NCBI RefSeq assembly: GCF_024138145.1
Contig: NZ_CP099997.1
Coordinates: forward strand, 2,046,001 to 2,110,000
Length of the DNA stretch: 64,000 nt
Reading direction: 5' to 3'
Origin: Natronosalvus halobius
GTDB lineage: Archaea; Halobacteriota; Halobacteria; Halobacteriales; Natrialbaceae
A program made the position numbers and the translations under genes. How positions within the stretch are numbered: the stretch's first letter is position 1; each line of letters starts with the position of its first letter. The notes beneath the pieces are model-generated. The model worked only from the letters and a program-made list of their open reading frames with translations. It did no database searches and was not told the DNA's origin. Below, piece by piece: positions 62,699-64,000 of this stretch.

Positions 62699-64000
62699 AT
62701 GGCAGCTACGACCCATCAGAACGGCCTCAGTGCGGACGATCGATCAGACATTCGAAGTACCATCCTGAGCGCGCGATCGACACTCGAGGAGGAGTTCGAA
62801 CGCCAACTCGAGCGCTACGGCATTTACGACGACGATCGTGTGCCGGTGAATTCGCTCTCACACCTCTCAGTGGAAGATATCGCGACCCGAAAGGAGATTG
62901 ACGCGGCGTTAGAACGCGAACTCGAGGCAACTGACGGACTCTACGGCCGAGCCTACCAGAACTACATCCGCGAGGCGACCAAGGAGTATCTCAACCGCTT
63001 CGTGGGGATGAAGACGATCGAGGCGCGGGAGCTGGTCACCGAAACCCTCCGTAGGCGACCGGAGTACGGTGGACGGTCGTACATGCACTACACCGTCGAC
63101 GAGATTGCAGGGGAGTTGACTGACGCAACCGACGACGGCCTCGGGGCTGCTCTGGATCTTGCCTACCAGGAGATCGGCTCGGAGATCCGAGTGTTATTCG
63201 ATGGCTCCGACTACACAGCCCTCGAGCCGGATTTCGCGATTCGACGGGAGATTCTTGAGGAACTCGACAAGCTCGGTGATGACGTATGGCAGTCAGACGA
63301 GGCGATGGGCTGGGTGTATCAGTTTTTCGGAGAGAACGAACGAGAGGAGATCGACCAGCGGATCAACGATGAGAACTACAAAGTGCAAGATACGGACGTA
63401 GCGACGAAGACCCAGTTGTTCACGCCGCGCTACATCGTCGAGTGGATGGTTGACAACTCGCTGGGACGATTGTGGCTCGAGATGCACGGCGACAAGACGA
63501 ATATTGACGACGAAGACAAGTGCTTCCACCTCGCGCCGCTCGAAAAGTCGTTGATCGACCGCGACGTGAAAGACGTGCGTGAGATCAAGGTGCTGGATCC
63601 AGCGTGTGGCAGCGGTCACATGCTGTTCTATGCTTTTGACGTATTATACGAGATGTATCTCGAGCAGAGTGATATCCCTGAAAGCCACATCCCGCGGGAG
63701 ATTTTGAAGCAAAATCTCTATGGGGTCGACATTGATGAAGGGGCGGCCCAGATCGCAGCCCTAGCTCTGTACGTGAAGGCGAAGAGCCACGCACCGGAGG
63801 TAGCTATCGAAGGGATGAATATCGTCTCGGCAAACGCGGTGCTCATTAACGGCGATAAGAAACGGCAAGTACTCGAAAGAGCGGATTCGGAACTCGAACG
63901 ACGTGTCCTCGAGCAGGTCTGGGCGAGTTTTGAACATATTCGCGAGTGGGGGAGTCTTGTCCGGATCGAGGAGCAGATCGAAGCGATCATCGAAGAAGAA
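62699..64000 (+). CDS. pglX: BREX adenine-specific DNA methyltransferase PglX (3-prime end missing)
   Basis: Partial, 434 aa to the window edge; the whole protein is normally ~1200 aa. It starts at ATG 62699, the first ATG after the in-frame stop at 62660. The N-terminal part (EEEFERQLERYGIYDDDRVP) is followed by a conserved helical region. The SAM-binding motif I is VLDPACGSGHMLFYAFDVLY (D300), followed by QNLYGVDIDEGAAQIAALAL. These are the PglX/type II N6-adenine methyltransferase signatures. The NPPY catalytic motif lies beyond the window. In BREX, PglX methylates host DNA at asymmetric sites so the host is spared, and is required for phage exclusion. Confidence 0.95.
   Translation, partial: MAATTHQNGLSADDRSDIRSTILSARSTLEEEFERQLERYGIYDDDRVPVNSLSHLSVEDIATRKEIDAALERELEATDGLYGRAYQNYIREATKEYLNRFVGMKTIEARELVTETLRRRPEYGGRSYMHYTVDEIAGELTDATDDGLGAALDLAYQEIGSEIRVLFDGSDYTALEPDFAIRREILEELDKLGDDVWQSDEAMGWVYQFFGENEREEIDQRINDENYKVQDTDVATKTQLFTPRYIVEWMVDNSLGRLWLEMHGDKTNIDDEDKCFHLAPLEKSLIDRDVKDVREIKVLDPACGSGHMLFYAFDVLYEMYLEQSDIPESHIPREILKQNLYGVDIDEGAAQIAALALYVKAKSHAPEVAIEGMNIVSANAVLINGDKKRQVLERADSELERRVLEQVWASFEHIREWGSLVRIEEQIEAIIEEE

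Noticed and set aside
62650-62901. Reading frame with ATG at 62650
   Set aside because: It is out of frame with the PglX conserved region that starts at 62699 and is rich in arginine/serine shadow sequence.

Overview
The window is chromosomal DNA from a halophilic archaeon of class Halobacteria. The evidence is GC-rich codon use, strongly acidic proteins, RadA, a Bat-type regulator with a C-terminal HTH_10, a HalX response regulator, a paired CrcB, F420 and H4MPT-type enzymes, a PGF-CTERM surface protein, and TATA boxes about 27 nt upstream of start codons (leaderless transcripts). I do not assign a genus. I see no rRNA, tRNA or CRISPR array.

Positions 1-49.7 kb are ordinary dense core genome. 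They hold a fluoride-riboswitch-controlled crcB pair, a CDF transporter, an unusual M24-family protein, a macro-domain protein, CheW and HalX signalling genes, purL, an HD phosphohydrolase, an amidohydrolase, a large PAS/GAF/HTH regulator, metallo-beta-lactamase proteins, a MinD-like ATPase, a membrane-anchored HTH regulator divergent from an exported coiled-coil protein, a type IV pilin, hisI, uspA, radA, sufU and sufS, an M29 aminopeptidase, a queuosine-precursor transporter, two cold-shock proteins, engB, a NUDIX/eIF2B-like fusion, a cofE and LLM-reductase pair, and a MoxR-DUF58-transglutaminase operon. Short tandem repeats of 7, 17, 22 and 32 bp lie in several intergenic gaps. A palindrome (TATAGAAAGTATAG core) occurs in front of three unrelated genes.

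From about 50.2 kb the character changes. A tyrosine recombinase with a C-terminal zinc ribbon is followed by AT-richer DNA. That DNA holds a stand-alone DUF4268-like protein, decayed tandem copies of a hairpin-plus-gene-start unit ending in a pseudogene, a protein with a nuclease-like core, and a PH-like/coiled-coil protein.

From 56.1 kb to the right edge there is a BREX phage-defence locus: brxE-like, brxA, brxB and brxC in a tightly coupled operon, then an unrecognised 238-aa gene, then a pglX methyltransferase that runs off the window. PglX should methylate host DNA. BrxA, BrxB and BrxC are the conserved core that acts with PglX and a PglZ (not in view) to block phage replication. The unrecognised gene between brxC and pglX, and the nuclease-like and PH-like genes just upstream, are the best candidates for undescribed biology here.
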